Below are positions 18,168 to 27,726 of a stretch of 64,000 bases of DNA, in pieces. The translations under genes were made by a program, and so were the position numbers. The notes beneath the pieces were generated by a model. It saw nothing but the letters and a program-made list of their open reading frames with translations, was not told the origin of the DNA and did no database searches. Within the stretch, counting starts at the first letter, position 1; the number at the start of each line of letters is the position of its first letter. The DNA lies in the NCBI GenBank assembly GCA_029961745.1, contig CP124680.1, positions 3,286,001 through 3,350,000 of the forward strand, given 5' to 3'. Origin of the DNA: Nocardioides sp. L-11A (GTDB lineage Bacteria > Actinomycetota > Actinomycetes > Propionibacteriales > Nocardioidaceae).

Positions 18168-21100
18168 ATGTCCCCCCGCGTTCGTCGCGCCGCCCTCGTC
18201 CTGCTCGCGCCGGTGACGACGCTCCTGCTGGCGCTCGCCGTGCTCGTGGTCCCTGCGGGCTCAGCGACCGCGGAGCCGCTCCCGCCCGTCACGAACGCGC
18301 TCCCGCCGACGATCGGCGGCACCGCGAAGTCCGGCGAGGAGCTCCGGGCCGACCCGGGCGTATGGCAGCCGTCCGTGGGAACGACCTTCACCTACCAATG
18401 GCTGAGGAACGGCGCCGCGATCGCGGGCGCGACGACGCCGGCCTACACGCCGACGGTGGGTCCGCTGGACTTCAACGGTCAGCAGATCAGCGTGCAGGTC
18501 ACCGCCTCGCACGACGACCACGCCGCCGGGACCGCCGTCTCGGCTGCCGTCACCGTCAAGCGGAGCGGTGGCGCCTCCTCGCCGACGAGCACCATGGCTC
18601 CGGCGATCACCACCACGGGCGGTGGTGCGCCGGTGGTCGGTGTGCCCCTCAGCGTCGACCACGGCACCTGGAGCGCCACCGGCACCTTCGCGCGGCAGTG
18701 GCTGGTGGCGGACATCCCCGTCCCGGAGGCCACCGGGACCTCGTACACACCGCTCGCCGGAGACGTCGGCAAGCAGATCTCGGTCCGCGTCTACAACACC
18801 GTCGGCGACCTGACCGGCATCGCCACCTCCGCGCCGACCGACGCCACGGTCGGGCCGCCGAGCCGCGTCGCCCAGCCGACCGCCGAGCGCGGCGACGGCA
18901 GGGTGACCGTGTCGTGGGCGGCGCCCGCCGACAACGGCTCGCCGGTCACCAGCTACACCGTCGTCGCCAGCCCCGGCGGCAAGGCGTGCGCCGCCACCGA
19001 CGCCCTGAGCTGCACCGTGACCGGTCTCGAGAACGGCCAGGCCTACACCTTCACGGTCGTGGCGAGCAGCGCCCTCGGCAACAGCCCTGTCTCGCCGGCA
19101 TCCGCCGCGGTGACGCCCGCCGGCCTCCCGGGCGCGCCCGGTACGCCGGTCGCCCAGCGCGGCAACGAGTCGGCCACCATCACCTGGCCGGCCGCCGACG
19201 GCAACGGCGCCGAGATCACCGACTACACCGTCACCGCCAGTCCCGGCGGGCGCGAGGTCGGCGTGGACGGCGCGACGACGACCGCGACCGTCACCGGTCT
19301 GGCCAACGGCACCTCCTACACCTTCACCGTGGTCGCCACGAGCGACGTGGGCGACAGTGCGGCGTCCGCCGTCTCGAACAGCGTCGTTCCCGTCGGGGTC
19401 CCCCACCGGGTGATCCGGCCCACGGCGAGCGCCGGCGACGGGTCGGCGACCGTGACCTGGACCGCGGAGGGCAACGAGAGCCAGGACGTCACGAAGTACA
19501 CCGTGACGACGACCCCGGGCGGCACCATCGTCACCGTGGCCGGGGACAAGCGGACCGCCACCGTGACCGGCCTCGCCAACGGCACCTCCTACACCTTCAC
19601 CGTCGCCGCCACCAACGCCAGCGGCGACGGCCCGGCCTCCGAGGCGTCCGCGGCGGTCACCCCGGCAGGCGCCCCGCTCGCGGTCGCCAAGCCGATCGTG
19701 GCCCGCGGCAACGAGTCGGCCACCGTCGCCTGGACGGCGGCCGACGGCAACGGCTCCCCCGTCACCGGCTACACGGTCACCGCCGCTCCGGGCGGAAGGA
19801 CCGCGACCGTCGACGGCTCCACGACGCACGCCACGGTCACCGGACTCACCAACGGCACCAGCTACACCTTCACGGTGCGCGCCACCAACGTGATCGGCGA
19901 CGGACCGGCCTCGGTGCCGTCCGCGGCGGTCGTCCCGGCCGCCGTCCCGGCGCAGGTCGCACAGCCGGGCGCGGAGCGCCGCGACGGCGCCGCGCGGGTC
20001 ACCTGGACCGCCGCCGACGGCAACGGCTACGCCGTCACGACGTACACGGTCAAGGCCGCCCCGGGCGGCCGGACCGTGATCGTCGACGGCACCTCGACCG
20101 CCGCGACGGTCGACGGCCTGACCAACGGCACGGCCTACACCTTCACCGTGGTCGCCGCCAACACCCTCGGTGCCGGCACGGTGTCCGAGCCGTCGGAGGA
20201 AGTGGTTCCCGCCGGGCGGCCCGGAACCGTCGCCCGGCCCACCGCCGTGCGCGGCAACGCGTCCGCGACCGTCACCTGGGCCGCGACCGGCGGCAACGGC
20301 TCCCCCGTCACCGGCTACACGGTCACCGCCGCACCGGGCGGGAAGACGGCCACGGTCGGCGGCGATGTCACGACCGCCACTGTCGGCGGTCTCGACAACG
20401 GCACCGCCTACACCTTCACCGTCACCGCCACCAACGACGTGGGCGACGGCACCCCCTCGCAGCCGTCGACGGCCGTCACTCCCGCGGCGGTGCCCGGCCA
20501 GGTCGCCGCGCCCACCGCGACCCGTGGCGACGGGTCGGCCGTGGTCGCCTGGGCCCCGGCACCGGCCAACGGCGCGGCGATCACGGGCTACACCGTCACC
20601 GCCGCGCCCGGCGGTCATGAGGTCGTCGTCGCCGGCACCACCGCGCTCGTGAACGGCCTCGACAACGGCACCGCGTACACCTTCACCGTGACGGCCTCCA
20701 ACGCGCTCGGGGACGGCCCGGCATCGGTGCCGTCGAGCGCGGTCACGCCGGCCGGTGTACCCGGTACGGTCGCCAAGCCCACCGCCGCCCGCGGCGACGC
20801 GTCGGCGGTCGTGACCTGGGGCGCGGCGAGCGGCAACGGCGCCGCGGTGGAGCGCTACACCGTCCTCAGCTCGCCCGCGGGCGCCGCCTGCGCGACGACG
20901 ACCGACCTCACCTGCACCGTGACCGGCCTGGAGAACGGAACCGCCTACACCTTCACCGTCATCGCCACCAACGCCGTCGGCAACAGCGGCGCCTCGGCCG
21001 CGTCCGACCCGGTGACGCCGGCCGGGCGCCCCGCCCCGGTGGCCAAGCCGACCGCGGTCGCCGCCGACGGGTCCGCCACGGTCACCTGGACCCCGGGCGC

Positions 21101-22130
21101 GTCCAACGGCGCTTCGGTCACCGGCTACACCGTCACCGCAGCCCCCGGCGGCAAGACCGCCACCGTCGGCGGCGGCACCACGACCGCGACCCTGAGCGGC
21201 CTGACCAACGGCACGGCGTACACCTTCACGGTCGCGGCCACCAACCCGGTCGGCACCGGTACGCCGTCGGCCGCCTCGGACGCCGTCACGCCGGCCGGTC
21301 GGCCGGCCCGGGTCGCCCGGCCGACCGCGGTCGCCGCCGACGGCTCCGTCGCGGTCACCTGGACCGCCGCCGCAGCGAACGGGTCCCCGATCACCGGCTA
21401 CACGGTCGCCGCCAGCCCCGGCGGCACGAGCGTGACGGTCGACGGCGGCAGCACCGTGGCCACGCTGAGCGGCCTGGCGAACGGCACGGCGTACACCGTC
21501 ACCGTCACCGCGACCAACGCGGTCGGGGCGGGTGAGGCGTCGCTCCCCTCCGCCGCGGTCACCCCCGAGCCCGTGTCCGCCCAGGCACCGGGAGCCCCGG
21601 CCACCGTCACCGCGAAGCGCGGCGACCGGTCCGCCACGGTCAGCTGGACCAGGGCGGACGGCAACGGCTCCCCGATCACCGGCTATGTCGTGACCACCCA
21701 TCCGGGTGGGCAACGGACCACGGTCGGCGCCGAGGTGCACGAGATCGTCGTCCCGGGCCTGGTCAACGGCACGGCGTACACCTTCACGGTGGCCGCGACG
21801 ACGGCCGCCGGGGCGAGCATCGCCTCGGCACCGTCCAACAGCGTGGTCCCCGCCCGCCGGCCGGGCCGGGTCGCCAAGCCGACCGCCACCGTCAAGGGCG
21901 AACGGCCGCGGCTGGTCGTGAAGTGGCGTGAGCCCGCCAGCCAGGGCGCGCCGCTGACGCAGTACACGGTCCACGTCAACGGCCGGTCGTGGGTGGTCGC
22001 GGCGACCAAGCGCCGCCTCGTCCTGCGCAACCTCGCCCCGGGCACCTACCGGGTCAGCGTGGTCGCTGCCAACGAGCTGGGCGACGCCAAGGCGAGCCGG
22101 AAGGCGACGGTCCGGGTCCGCCGGCGCTGA
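18168..22130 (+). CDS. Large secreted fibronectin type III repeat protein
   Basis: A 1320-residue exported protein built almost only of repeats. Residues 1-37 form a signal peptide (basic start, long hydrophobic core, cleavage near AEP). Two Ig-like repeats of the FTYQWLRNGAAIAGA / FARQWLVADIPVPEA kind follow (about 43-230). Then come 12 tandem Fn3 domains of about 90 residues, each with a YTVTAAPGG-like strand, a GLxNGTAYTFTV core and a VTPAG-type linker. The last repeat is divergent and ends in a basic tail (RVRRR). There is no catalytic domain, LPXTG motif or C-terminal membrane anchor. ATG 18168-18170 is preceded by GGAGG. Adhesion, matrix binding or polymer binding are possible, none shown. 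Confidence 0.9.
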   Translation: MSPRVRRAALVLLAPVTTLLLALAVLVVPAGSATAEPLPPVTNALPPTIGGTAKSGEELRADPGVWQPSVGTTFTYQWLRNGAAIAGATTPAYTPTVGPLDFNGQQISVQVTASHDDHAAGTAVSAAVTVKRSGGASSPTSTMAPAITTTGGGAPVVGVPLSVDHGTWSATGTFARQWLVADIPVPEATGTSYTPLAGDVGKQISVRVYNTVGDLTGIATSAPTDATVGPPSRVAQPTAERGDGRVTVSWAAPADNGSPVTSYTVVASPGGKACAATDALSCTVTGLENGQAYTFTVVASSALGNSPVSPASAAVTPAGLPGAPGTPVAQRGNESATITWPAADGNGAEITDYTVTASPGGREVGVDGATTTATVTGLANGTSYTFTVVATSDVGDSAASAVSNSVVPVGVPHRVIRPTASAGDGSATVTWTAEGNESQDVTKYTVTTTPGGTIVTVAGDKRTATVTGLANGTSYTFTVAATNASGDGPASEASAAVTPAGAPLAVAKPIVARGNESATVAWTAADGNGSPVTGYTVTAAPGGRTATVDGSTTHATVTGLTNGTSYTFTVRATNVIGDGPASVPSAAVVPAAVPAQVAQPGAERRDGAARVTWTAADGNGYAVTTYTVKAAPGGRTVIVDGTSTAATVDGLTNGTAYTFTVVAANTLGAGTVSEPSEEVVPAGRPGTVARPTAVRGNASATVTWAATGGNGSPVTGYTVTAAPGGKTATVGGDVTTATVGGLDNGTAYTFTVTATNDVGDGTPSQPSTAVTPAAVPGQVAAPTATRGDGSAVVAWAPAPANGAAITGYTVTAAPGGHEVVVAGTTALVNGLDNGTAYTFTVTASNALGDGPASVPSSAVTPAGVPGTVAKPTAARGDASAVVTWGAASGNGAAVERYTVLSSPAGAACATTTDLTCTVTGLENGTAYTFTVIATNAVGNSGASAASDPVTPAGRPAPVAKPTAVAADGSATVTWTPGASNGASVTGYTVTAAPGGKTATVGGGTTTATLSGLTNGTAYTFTVAATNPVGTGTPSAASDAVTPAGRPARVARPTAVAADGSVAVTWTAAAANGSPITGYTVAASPGGTSVTVDGGSTVATLSGLANGTAYTVTVTATNAVGAGEASLPSAAVTPEPVSAQAPGAPATVTAKRGDRSATVSWTRADGNGSPITGYVVTTHPGGQRTTVGAEVHEIVVPGLVNGTAYTFTVAATTAAGASIASAPSNSVVPARRPGRVAKPTATVKGERPRLVVKWREPASQGAPLTQYTVHVNGRSWVVAATKRRLVLRNLAPGTYRVSVVAANELGDAKASRKATVRVRRR

Positions 22131-22142
22131 GACCGCCCGGGC

Positions 22143-23975
22143 CTAGGGCGCGTGCTGGGCCACCCACGACGCGTGCAGTCGCGCATAGGGGGTGTCCGGC
22201 TGCACCACGAGTACGTCGTGGGGGCCGTGCTGGACGATTCGGCCGTGGTCGACGACGACCACGACGTCGGCGGCCTCGGCGGTCGAGAGGCGGTGCGCGA
22301 TGGTGACCGAGGTGCGCCCGCTCATCAACCGCTCCAACGCCCGGCCGATCCGGGTCTCCAGCTCGGGGTCGACGGCACTGGTGGCCTCGTCGAGGACGAG
22401 CAGGTCGGGATCGGCGAGCTGGGCGCGCAGCAGCGCGACCAGCTGCCGCTCCCCCGCCGACAGTGACTCCCCCCGCTGGCCGACCCGGGTGTCGACGCCG
22501 TCGGGCAGGCCGGCCAGCCAGTCGCCGAGGCCGATCGTCTCGGCCGCCTCCCTGATCTCCGTCTCGGTGGCGCCGAGCCGGCCGTAGCGGACGTTGGCGG
22601 CGAGGGTGTCGTCGAAGAGGAAGCCCTCCTGCGGCACCAGGACGACGCTGCGACGCAGCGCGCCCTCGGCGATCTCGCGCAGGTCGATGCCGTCGAGCAG
22701 CACCTGACCGCTGTCGGGATCCATCAGCCGGGTCAGCAGCTTGGCGATCGTCGACTTCCCGGAGCCGGTCTCGCCGACGACCGCGACCCGCTGTCCCGCG
22801 GGGATCTCGAGCTGGATGTCGCTCAGCACCGGGGGGCCGCCGGGGTAGGCGAAGGAGACGCCGTCGAACCGGACGTCGATCGCCCCCTTCGGCAGGCTCT
22901 GCCCGTCCGGGCCGGGATCGACCAGGTCGGCAGGGGTGTCGAGGATGCCGATCACCCGGCGCCAGCCGGCGATGGCGTTCTGGGCGTCGGTGAGGATCTG
23001 GGTGCCCATCTGCACCGGGCCGACGAAGAGCGTCACCAGGAACGCGAACGCGAGCACCTCGCCGGCGGTGATCCCCTCCCCCCACGCGAAGCCCTGGCCC
23101 AGCCAGATGCCGACGATCAGCACTCCCGCGTTGGCGAAGCCCGCCGAGATGCCGCCGAGGCTGAACGAGAACGCGGTGAACCCCTGGGCCCGAGTGCTGG
23201 CCGCCTTGTGGGTGTCGATGGCGGTGTCGATGCGCTCCTGGGTGCGCGCCTCGATCGCGTAGGACTTCACGACCGCCGCGCCCACGACCGGCTCCGAGAC
23301 CGCGGAGAGCAGCACGCCGACCTGGCGTCGTACCGTGCCGTAGGCGGCGGCCAGCTTGCGCTGGAAGTAGCGCAGGCTGAGGAAGAGCGGCGCGAAGCAG
23401 ACCCAGACCACGAGGGCCAGCTGCCAGCTGTAGAAGACCATGACGACCGTCGCGATCAGCATCTGGCCGATGCTGACGACGAAGATCAGGCCACCGAAGA
23501 CGAGGAACTGGCTGACCTGGTCGACGTCACTGGTCACCCGCGAGACCAGGGCGCCGCGGCGCTCGGTGTTCTGGGTGAGCAGCGGGAGGTCGTGGACGTG
23601 GCGGAACGCCTTGACCCGCAGGGTCGCCAGACCCCGCTCGGCGGAGGAGAACAGCCGGGCCGTCATGGCGTACGACGCCCAGCCGGTCACCACGATCGCG
23701 GCGGCCGCGGCGAGGGCGAGCCACGCGGTGAAGGAGGGGTCGGGCCCGTCGGGACCGCGCAGGCCCTTGTCGACGGTCTGCTGGACGGCGATCGGGACCA
23801 CGACCTGCCCGACCGAGGCCAGCACGGCGAGGACGAGGGTCCAGCCCATCCCCTCGACCAGCTCCGGCGAGTGGCGGATGCCGCGGCGGATGGTCTCCCA
23901 GGCGCCGATGTCCTCCCCCGTGGCGAGCCGGGTGTGCTCCGGGATGTTCCGCTCGGTGTTCAGGGTGGTGCTCAC
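22143..23975 (-). CDS. ABC exporter half-transporter (permease-ATPase), canonical ATP site
   Basis: A 610-residue type IV ABC exporter half: six membrane helices (about 40-330) fused to an ATPase domain with Walker A GETGSGKST, a signature LSAGERQL, Walker B LLVLDEATSAVD with the catalytic glutamate, and the switch histidine in TIAHRLST. The GTG at 23973-23975 overlaps the stop of the next ABC gene by 4 bp (GTGA), so the two halves are co-translated and probably form a heterodimer. Substrate unknown; drugs, lipids or peptides are typical of this class. Its 3' end lies 12 nt from the Fn3 gene's 3' end (convergent). Confidence 0.92.
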   Translation of the reverse strand: MSTTLNTERNIPEHTRLATGEDIGAWETIRRGIRHSPELVEGMGWTLVLAVLASVGQVVVPIAVQQTVDKGLRGPDGPDPSFTAWLALAAAAAIVVTGWASYAMTARLFSSAERGLATLRVKAFRHVHDLPLLTQNTERRGALVSRVTSDVDQVSQFLVFGGLIFVVSIGQMLIATVVMVFYSWQLALVVWVCFAPLFLSLRYFQRKLAAAYGTVRRQVGVLLSAVSEPVVGAAVVKSYAIEARTQERIDTAIDTHKAASTRAQGFTAFSFSLGGISAGFANAGVLIVGIWLGQGFAWGEGITAGEVLAFAFLVTLFVGPVQMGTQILTDAQNAIAGWRRVIGILDTPADLVDPGPDGQSLPKGAIDVRFDGVSFAYPGGPPVLSDIQLEIPAGQRVAVVGETGSGKSTIAKLLTRLMDPDSGQVLLDGIDLREIAEGALRRSVVLVPQEGFLFDDTLAANVRYGRLGATETEIREAAETIGLGDWLAGLPDGVDTRVGQRGESLSAGERQLVALLRAQLADPDLLVLDEATSAVDPELETRIGRALERLMSGRTSVTIAHRLSTAEAADVVVVVDHGRIVQHGPHDVLVVQPDTPYARLHASWVAQHAP

Positions 23976-25792
23976 GGGGCGACCTCCGCGACGTCGATCT
24001 CGTGCTCGGTCTCGTAGGCGTTGACGAGCCGCGCGTAGTCGGCGTTGCGGGCGACCAGCTCGTCGTGCGGCCCGCGGTCGGCGATCCGGCCGTCGACGAG
24101 GTAGAGCACCTCGTCGGCCAGCCCGATCGTGGCCTTGCGGTAGGCGACGACGACGAGCGTGGTGTCCGCGGAGCCGAGACCGGCGAGGATCCGGGCCTCG
24201 ACCTCCGGGTCGACGGCCGAGGTGGCGTCGTCGAGGACCAGCAGCCGCGGGCGCCGGACCAGCGCCCGGGCCAGGGCCAACCGCTGCCGTTGACCACCCG
24301 AGAGGGAGGTGCCGCGCTCCCCCAGCCGGGTGTCGAGGCCCTCGGGCAGGGCGGCCACGAAGCCGTCGGCCTGCGCGGTGCGCAGCGCGGCCCAGACCTC
24401 GTCGTCCGTGGTCTCCGCGTCGCCCGTCCGACGGCCCAGCGTCACATTGCCGCGGACCGTGTCGTCGAACAGGAAGGCGGTCTGCGGGACGACGGCCAGC
24501 GTCTCGGCGAGCCCACCGCGGCGCAGCTCGCGCAGGTCGGTGCCGTCGATCCGGATCGCACCCGCATCGACGTCGACCAGCCGGGCGAGCAACCCGACCA
24601 GGGTGCTCTTCCCCGAGGCGGTGGCCCCGACGAGCGCCACGGTACGGCCCGGCGCGACGTCGAAGGTGACGTCGCGCAGCAGCGGCCGGTCGGGTCCGTA
24701 GCCGAACGCCGCGGCATCGACCTCGAGCCGGGCCCCGCTCGCGCGGGCGGGCAGCGGCCGGTCGCCGTACTCCATGGCGCCGGTGGCGGCCAGCACCGCC
24801 GCCACCCGGCGGTAGCCGACCACGCTGCGCGGGAAGTCGCCCAGCAGCCAGCCGATCGAGCGGATCGGGAAGGAGACGACGGTGAGCAGGTAGGACACGG
24901 TCACCACGTCGCCGGCGACGGTCGCACCGGAGATCACGCGGTGCACGCCGACCACCAGGACGACGAGCACCGCCAGGCTCGGCAGCGCGGCGAGCGCGGG
25001 GTCGAAGGCCGCCCGGATCCGGCCGACCCTGATGTTGGCCTCGCGCAGCTCCTCGGCCTTGGCCCGGAACCGCCGGGTCTCCTCCGGCTCGCGCCCGAGG
25101 GTCTTGACGACCAGGGCGCCGTCGAACGACTCGTGGGCGATCTCGGACAGCTCCGCGCGCAGCTCCTGGGCGCGGGTCGCCCAGCCCTGGGCGAGTCGCT
25201 GATAGACGACGTTGACGGCGATCACCAACGGGAAGACCAGCAGGCCGACGGCGGCGAGCACCAGGTCGGTCACCAGCATCTGCACGACGGCGATCACCAT
25301 CATCGCCACCGTGCCGACCGCCATCGGCAGCGGCGCGATCGGGCCCCACGCCGCCTCGACGTCCGCGTTGGCGTTGGACAGCAGCTCCCCGGTCGGGTGC
25401 CGCTGGTGCCAGGCCATGGGCAGGCGGAGGTACTGGCGGGTGACGGCCCGGCGGCTGTGCGCCTGCATGCGGTACTGCATGACGCCGGCGCCCAGGCGGC
25501 GAGCCACGATCCCGACCGCGCGCAGGATCGCCACCCCGACGAACAGCCCGAGCACCGCCCAGAGCAGGCCGGCGCCGATCTCGCCGTCGCGGAACGCCGG
25601 GATCACCACATGGTCGGTCGACCAGCCCAGCACCCAGGCGTCCGCGACGGTCAGCGCGCCGAAGAGCACGCTGCCCACCGTCGACACCGCGAAGATCCAC
25701 GGCTCCCGCTTGATCGCCACCCAGAGCACGCCGAAGCCGGCCGACGTCGTACCGGTGCTGCCTGCCGTCGCCACCCGATCCCTGCTCTCCAC
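23972..25792 (-). CDS. ABC exporter half-transporter (permease-ATPase), degenerate ATP site
   Basis: A 606-residue half-transporter with six membrane helices then an ATPase domain: Walker A GATASGKST, a perfect LSGGQRQRLALARAL signature, but Walker B LLVLDDATSAVD, where aspartate replaces the catalytic glutamate. The switch position reads VVAYRKAT instead of the usual H-loop histidine. Both changes are typical of the non-hydrolysing site in heterodimeric exporters (TM287/288, BmrCD class), complementing the partner encoded downstream. I give GTG 25790-25792 as the start; GTG 25772-25774, with AGGGA 4 nt upstream, is an equally good choice. Confidence 0.9.
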   Translation of the reverse strand: MESRDRVATAGSTGTTSAGFGVLWVAIKREPWIFAVSTVGSVLFGALTVADAWVLGWSTDHVVIPAFRDGEIGAGLLWAVLGLFVGVAILRAVGIVARRLGAGVMQYRMQAHSRRAVTRQYLRLPMAWHQRHPTGELLSNANADVEAAWGPIAPLPMAVGTVAMMVIAVVQMLVTDLVLAAVGLLVFPLVIAVNVVYQRLAQGWATRAQELRAELSEIAHESFDGALVVKTLGREPEETRRFRAKAEELREANIRVGRIRAAFDPALAALPSLAVLVVLVVGVHRVISGATVAGDVVTVSYLLTVVSFPIRSIGWLLGDFPRSVVGYRRVAAVLAATGAMEYGDRPLPARASGARLEVDAAAFGYGPDRPLLRDVTFDVAPGRTVALVGATASGKSTLVGLLARLVDVDAGAIRIDGTDLRELRRGGLAETLAVVPQTAFLFDDTVRGNVTLGRRTGDAETTDDEVWAALRTAQADGFVAALPEGLDTRLGERGTSLSGGQRQRLALARALVRRPRLLVLDDATSAVDPEVEARILAGLGSADTTLVVVAYRKATIGLADEVLYLVDGRIADRGPHDELVARNADYARLVNAYETEHEIDVAEVAP

Positions 25793-26106
25793 TCGTGAAT
25801 CGTCTGCCCAACCTGGGCTCGGCGGAGCCTATTCCTCAGGACGGTCATGCCGGCAACGGGCCACACGCCACCTAGCGATCACCGATCACCCGCTACCGCT
25901 CACGCAACGGCTCGATCGACGACCCTGACCCGACAATCGGGTGTGTCGTCCTACGGCCGTGGCTACGTTGGCGTCGACCCCGACCGCGAGGCGCTCGAGT
26001 GGCATAGGAACGAGGTCTTCCTATCTGCCTGACGACATCATCTCTTCGTCAGCGTCAGATCACTGCAGCACGCCATGTCCCCGCCGACCCGCGGAGCGAG
26101 GTCCGC
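25793..26106. other. Intergenic stretch without a supportable gene
   Basis: About 314 nt between the ABC operon start and the remnant 3' end of the HNH gene. It is visibly less GC-rich than its surroundings, and short open frames in it lack ribosome sites and coding character. It should contain the promoter of the ABC operon; nothing else recognisable. Confidence 0.5.
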
Positions 26107-27423
26107 TCAGGCGACCGCGTGGTTCAGGAGCAGCTCCGTGACCATGATGTCGGTGCGGGTCGGTGTCTCGTCACCGGTGGTGGGGGTGACCCGGCGGGTG
26201 CCGGTCGGGTCGATGAGGTAGTGGGCCCCGTAGGGATCGCGCCAGATCACGATCCCGGGGAACGGATGTCGTGCCTCCTAACCGGCGTGGGTCTTGACCC
26301 GGTGATGGGTACGCGTCAACGGCCCCAGGTTCTCGACACTGGTCGAACCGCCCTCGGCATACGGGACGGCATGGTCCAGGTCCATCCGGCGGGTGGCGTT
26401 CGCAGCGAACGGGAACACGTCCGCGGGATGGATCAGGTGCACCGCCTCACGCAGCCGCGCGGGGATCTCATAGGCAACCACCGGGGCTTGACCGGGCAGA
26501 TCCACCACCGGCGCGACCCGCACCTGGCACCCGCTGTCACCCAGCAGCTGGGTGAGGCGGCCGATCGTGACCGGACCATGACCCTCCAACCGGGCGATCG
26601 GTGAGTCGGCGTCCAGATGGAGATAGACCTTCGCTCGCACCTTCACTGGCCCGACCGAGAGGTCGAGACCCTCGTGACCGGCCGGGTTGAACAACAACGC
26701 AGCGGCAGCGACCCGACGGTCATTCACGGCCGCCTCCGGCTGCTGTTCTTTCAGTTCCTCCGCGACCGCGCTCACCGCGGCATCGATCCCCGCGATCGTG
26801 AGTGCGTCGGCACGGATGGTGAACGTCGCCATCCCGTGCCGGTCGACCCGCGACATGCGAGCACACCGCTCCTTCGCCGCAGCCTCCTCCCGAGCCCGAG
26901 CCAACTCCGGCGCAGCAGCGGCGACCTTGCCCGCCACCACAGACTCGAACCTCGACCACGCCAACCGCCCGTCCGCGACCTCGACCACCTCCCCGTCGAC
27001 CCAGGCCGCCTCCTCCGAAGACAGGTCCCGGGTCGCGTCCGCGACATGACGCGCATGACCCACCCGCACCGACCCAGCCTCGACCCCGGCCCACAGCCTC
27101 GGGAGGCGCAACTGCAGATCGACCGCATCCGCGATCAACCGCCGCGCCCCATAGGGACTCAGCTGGATCCGGGCCCCGAACGCCGCCGCAGCATGCTCGG
27201 TGACCAGCGGCGTACCGGCCCCACCCACACGACGAGCCCGGGACCGGCCCCGCCGATCATCGGGTGGCAGCCGGTCGGGATGGTGCAGCACCGCCCACTG
27301 ATACGCCGCCCGCAACACCTCACGCTCAGCCTCCAGACGCGCGGCGTGCTGGCGCTCGACGAACTCGAGCACCCCCACCGCCGACAGGTCCTCCAGACCC
27401 GCCACCACCCCATCACTGACCAT
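26107..27423 (-). pseudogene. DUF222/HNH endonuclease gene interrupted by a nonsense codon near its 3' end
   Basis: The intact reading frame from ATG 27421-27423 gives 381 residues: a DUF222 domain (about 1-300, the 13E12-repeat-type family common in actinobacteria) and an HNH nuclease motif near the C terminus (MDLDHAVPYAEGGST, VENLGPLTRTHHRVKTH). A TAG at 26278-26280 stops it right after THAG. Reading on in the same frame gives EARHPFPGIVIWRDPYGAHY and LIDPTGTRRVTP, the family's usual C terminus, up to a TGA at 26107-26109. Relatives have Trp at the TAG position, so a single TGG to TAG change explains it. The truncated product keeps the HNH residues and might still be active. Confidence 0.85.
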
Positions 27424-27534
27424 GTCCCGATCAAACACAGGGGGTACGACACAACGGAGTCCGGCTCGCCCCCTGACGCCCGCCCCTGTGGATGACCGCA
27501 CGCACGATCGCGGCGATCGGCGCATGCTGCTGGC

Positions 27535-27714
27535 ATGGATCTTCTCGGAACCCGTCCCGCACTCCTCTGCCTCACCGTCGCCGTCCTTCTCGGCGGATGC
27601 GCCGGCGCTGGCTCGGGCGAGCCCGACCTGCGCACTCCCCCGGCCCGGGACCTGCCCTTGGGGTCCGTGGGCGACCTGGCCGACGAGGGCGCCGACGGCC
27701 CGACCACGCCGTGA
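27535..27714 (+). CDS. Very small putative lipoprotein (59 residues)
   Basis: ATG 27535-27537 opens a 59-codon frame encoding a short N terminus (MDLLGTRPA), a hydrophobic core (LLCLTVAVLLGG) and a lipobox LGGC (Cys22), followed by a 37-residue Gly/Asp/Pro-rich polar tail that ends at TGA 27712-27714. This is the full plan of a bacterial lipoprotein signal. No clear Shine-Dalgarno sequence precedes it, and I do not recognise a family. It is divergent from the HNH gene and convergent with the gene at 27727-28092. Confidence 0.55.
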   Translation: MDLLGTRPALLCLTVAVLLGGCAGAGSGEPDLRTPPARDLPLGSVGDLADEGADGPTTP

Positions 27715-27726
27715 CGGCGGGTGCGA

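Noticed and set aside
18900..22000. Periodic DNA similarity of about 270 bp considered as a mobile or satellite repeat
   Set aside because: The period equals one Fn3 domain (about 90 codons) and the frame is continuous, so it is protein repeat expansion.
25847..26032. A 61-codon frame in the gap upstream of the ABC exporter genes
   Set aside because: No ribosome site, no recognisable protein features, and composition unlike coding DNA here.
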